Below are positions 4,730 through 6,832 of a DNA stretch of 6,832 nt, piece after piece (positions within the stretch are counted from its first letter, which is position 1; each line of letters opens with the position of its first letter). The translations under genes and the position numbers were made by a program. The stretch covers positions 1-6,832 of the forward strand of contig JAILEJ010000194.1 in NCBI GenBank assembly GCA_024688095.1, given 5' to 3'. The notes beneath the pieces are model-generated. The model worked only from the letters and a program-made list of their open reading frames with translations, did no database searches and was not told where the DNA came from. Source of the stretch: Butyrivibrio sp. GTDB taxonomy: Bacteria > Bacillota > Clostridia > Lachnospirales > Lachnospiraceae.

Positions 4730-6832
4730 CTATTCCAGGGCTGCCTCAAGCGTCCCACAAACATCCATTAGCTTGAGCGTATATTCCTTCTTATTTTCTA
4801 TTGCATTTATCTCTGCAATGTCCTCAGAAGTCAGACCATACTCAGATTCAAGAATTGACTCGATATTATCGTACACGGATTTCACTTGATTTTCAACCTG
4901 GAATTGTTCCGCATCCGCAGTTAATTCTGAATATTGCCTTACTCCGGAAAGAAGAGAATTCAGTGCTTCTTCTTCCATGTTCATTGATTTATAGTTTTCA
5001 TATGAATCGACATACCTTTGTGCCCATGAAAGAGTTCTTGCCTGATTATACATAAGCGACTGTTCTTCGGTTAATTGCTGTCCATACATAAGTTTATATG
5101 TTTCATTGTAATTACCACTTCTAAACTGAAGCATAGCACCATTAAGTATAATCTTTTGAGGAAGAAGTATTGTTGGTAATGAACAAAGTAATCCAAAACT
5201 CAAAGCAAATATTGCAGCTATTCCAACTTTTCTTGGAGCAATTGATTTCTCTGGATCAGCAGGAGGCTTTGGTTTCTTTTCTTTCTTTGGTTTCGGAGGC
5301 TTTGGTTTTTTCTCCTTCTTTGGTTTTTCTGGCTTTGGCTTTTTCTCTTTCTTCTTCTTTTCTTTCTTCTGCTTCTTTTTCTTGCCGTCGTCTTTTTTCT
5401 CACCAGCCATTTCATCAAGTATTTTCTGATTTTCATCAGTCAAACTAGCAAGTTCTTTATTTGCAGCTTTCTTATCTGGAATTTCTTCTGTAAGTGCTTT
5501 AAATATTTTTTCAATAAGAAGTGCTAAAAAGCCTTTCTTCTTTTTAGGTTTGTCTTCACCTTCTTCATCAGATTCGCCAGATTGTCCACCGCCATCAATA
5601 TCACTATTTAATGCATCTAATGGAGACATTTCATCTTCAACACCATCTAATTCAGGTATATCAGTATCCAAGCCTTCCATTCCATCTTCGGGCACATCTT
5701 CTGTAAGTGCATCCATCAAATCCGGATTTTGTCCATCATCTCCATTTTCGGCACCCTCATCATCAAGCCCTTCGATTCCTTCTTCCAAAGAAAGATCTAA
5801 GCCATCATCCATCGGAATTTCTGCATCATCCAAGTTAGGTACTTCTTCACCCGCTGCTTCGTCTATATGTGATGTACTTTCAATGTCTTCTATATCATCA
5901 CTTGCAAGACTATTCATTATCGCATCAATGTCTGCCATATCAAGATCTTCTGATGCTTCTTCTTTTTCTGGTATACCCGCAGCTTCTGGCGAGTCTATAT
6001 CAACAGCATTTTCTTCAGCAGAATCCTGCATACTCCTTCTTGCAGCATCCTCAAGTGATAATTCTCCATTTTCAGGTGGTTTATCAACTATTGATAATTC
6101 ATCCTCAAGTGAAAGACTATCTGGATCCATTGTATCATCACCTACTGATTCACCATCACCCAAAGAATTATTATCAGATAATAGTTCTTCATCAAGTGAC
6201 GCATCTAAAGCGTCCTCCATGTTCAAATCAGGTGTATTAGGCTGTTCTACTTCTTCTTTACTCTGCTCTTCAGATAAAATATTTTCTAATCCGGAAGTAT
6301 CTGTAATATCATCCTCAGTAAGACCTCCACCTGCTACTTCTGATGAACTTTCATTTTCTATTGAACTATCATCTTCCATTGATGTATCCTGCATATTATC
6401 TAGCATCTCATTGATAGCACCAAGTTTTCTTTCACCTTCTCCTACATCATTTGAAGACTGCTTATCATCCATAAGATCATTAAGTATCTCTTCTGGTGAC
6501 TGGTTATTATCAGTAACTTCACCACCTTCATATTCATCTGATATAGGTATCTCAGGCGCAACTTCCATTAAAATATCAGTTTCATCAGCTGATTTATTTT
6601 CATGTGTTTCCGGAGCTCCAGACATAATATCTTCAATCTGTGCTTGAGAAGCATCTGAAACTGTGTTGTCAGTTCCCTCAACTTCTGCTATATCTGGTAT
6701 CTTTGCATCTGCCGAAGAATTCCCTTCTATAGAAGCACTACCAAGTCCTGATAAATCAATATCTGGAAGATTTATCTCAAATCCTCCTCTGCCTGCATTA
6801 TTATCATCTTCCTCAAGAATTGGTTCATCCAT
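4730..6832 (-). CDS. Large acidic membrane-tethered protein, Lys/Pro repeat linker and TPR-like C-terminus (possibly 5'-partial)
   Basis: I do not recognise a named family. The visible 700 residues have four zones. Residues 1-428 are extremely rich in Asp, Glu, Ser and Gly and probably disordered, with repeated short hydrophobic patches such as QIEDIMSG (65-72), EEILNDLM (114-121), DIDAIMNSL (301-309) and LDALNSD (405-411), and three LSLE(D/E) repeats at 240, 258 and 347. Residues 429-535 are basic: KKKK and an amphipathic helix GFLALLIEKIFKALTEEIP (434-452), then an acidic-basic helix, then three 11-residue Lys/Pro repeats (494-524). Residues 536-557 form one membrane segment. Residues 558-700 are helical, with a TPR-like GNYNETYKLMYG (573-584) and AQRYVDSYENYKSM (604-617). 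Positive charge before the segment predicts N-in, C-out topology. It precedes hisH by 100 bases, but a histidine-related role is not implied. The ATG at 6832 is the last codon of the window, so the true start may be further upstream. Confidence 0.85.
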   Translation of the reverse strand: MDEPILEEDDNNAGRGGFEINLPDIDLSGLGSASIEGNSSADAKIPDIAEVEGTDNTVSDASQAQIEDIMSGAPETHENKSADETDILMEVAPEIPISDEYEGGEVTDNNQSPEEILNDLMDDKQSSNDVGEGERKLGAINEMLDNMQDTSMEDDSSIENESSSEVAGGGLTEDDITDTSGLENILSEEQSKEEVEQPNTPDLNMEDALDASLDEELLSDNNSLGDGESVGDDTMDPDSLSLEDELSIVDKPPENGELSLEDAARRSMQDSAEENAVDIDSPEAAGIPEKEEASEDLDMADIDAIMNSLASDDIEDIESTSHIDEAAGEEVPNLDDAEIPMDDGLDLSLEEGIEGLDDEGAENGDDGQNPDLMDALTEDVPEDGMEGLDTDIPELDGVEDEMSPLDALNSDIDGGGQSGESDEEGEDKPKKKKGFLALLIEKIFKALTEEIPDKKAANKELASLTDENQKILDEMAGEKKDDGKKKKQKKEKKKKEKKPKPEKPKKEKKPKPPKPKKEKKPKPPADPEKSIAPRKVGIAAIFALSFGLLCSLPTILLPQKIILNGAMLQFRSGNYNETYKLMYGQQLTEEQSLMYNQARTLSWAQRYVDSYENYKSMNMEEEALNSLLSGVRQYSELTADAEQFQVENQVKSVYDNIESILESEYGLTSEDIAEINAIENKKEYTLKLMDVCGTLEAALE
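5262..5360 (-). repeat. Three tandem 33-bp repeats encoding the Lys/Pro linker
   Basis: Three in-frame 33-base units (5262-5294, 5295-5327, 5328-5360) lie inside the large membrane-protein gene. Each has the plus-strand core GGCTTTGG followed by a T/C-rich tract, and each encodes the core KKEKKPKP with an 11-residue period. The units are imperfect, so they have partly diverged. Length variation by slippage or unequal recombination would stay in frame and change the reach of the linker next to the membrane. Confidence 0.85.

Noticed and set aside
5218..5436. A Lys/Arg-rich minus-strand frame of 72 codons and a plus-strand frame over 5170-5448
   Set aside because: Both are alternative readings of the A/G-rich Lys/Pro repeat DNA within the large membrane-protein gene, with no independent support.
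5550..6647. A long plus-strand frame (365 codons) opposite the acidic region
   Set aside because: Its translation is almost only Ser, Pro and Ile, the expected mirror of Asp/Glu/Ser codons on the other strand. It has no ribosome site or recognisable domain, while the minus-strand protein has clear domain structure.

Overview
The window is one leftward-transcribed (minus-strand) block. It is AT-rich, has Shine-Dalgarno-led genes and short intergenic gaps, and I see no plus-strand gene, tRNA, rRNA, CRISPR array or insertion sequence. The protein style suggests a low-GC Firmicute, most likely a clostridial gut- or rumen-type bacterium of the Lachnospiraceae kind. The clues are the divergent LysA-like decarboxylase, the hisH-hisF pair next to ung, and a large acidic/Lys-Pro-rich membrane protein. 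This placement comes from recognition of protein style, not from a search.

In transcription order (right to left): (1) 6832-4730, a large protein with an acidic, probably disordered cytoplasmic part, a Lys/Pro tandem-repeat linker, one membrane segment and a helical extracytoplasmic C-terminus; its ATG is the last codon of the window, so the true start may lie outside. (2) hisH and (3) hisF, the glutaminase and cyclase subunits of imidazole-glycerol-phosphate synthase, which links histidine and purine synthesis. (4) ung, family-1 uracil-DNA glycosylase. (5) A PLP fold-III decarboxylase annotated as diaminopimelate decarboxylase (lysA) but with altered active-site motifs. (6) At the left edge, the N-terminal 294 residues of a polytopic membrane protein with a HAMP-like linker, cut by the window; its output domain is not visible.

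Gaps between genes 1-4 are 100, 66 and 58 bases with no convincing terminator, so they may be one transcript. The 124-base gap before the lysA-like gene holds an interrupted dyad overlapping a possible -10 box. The 161-base gap before the left-edge gene holds a weak hairpin and a possible -10 box. No intergenic stretch exceeds 300 bases.

The histidine, repair and decarboxylase genes are housekeeping. The least explained element is the large acidic membrane protein, whose cytoplasmic part repeats short helix-like motifs, one resembling the N-terminal CheY-binding peptide of the flagellar switch protein FliM. That resemblance is a hypothesis only.
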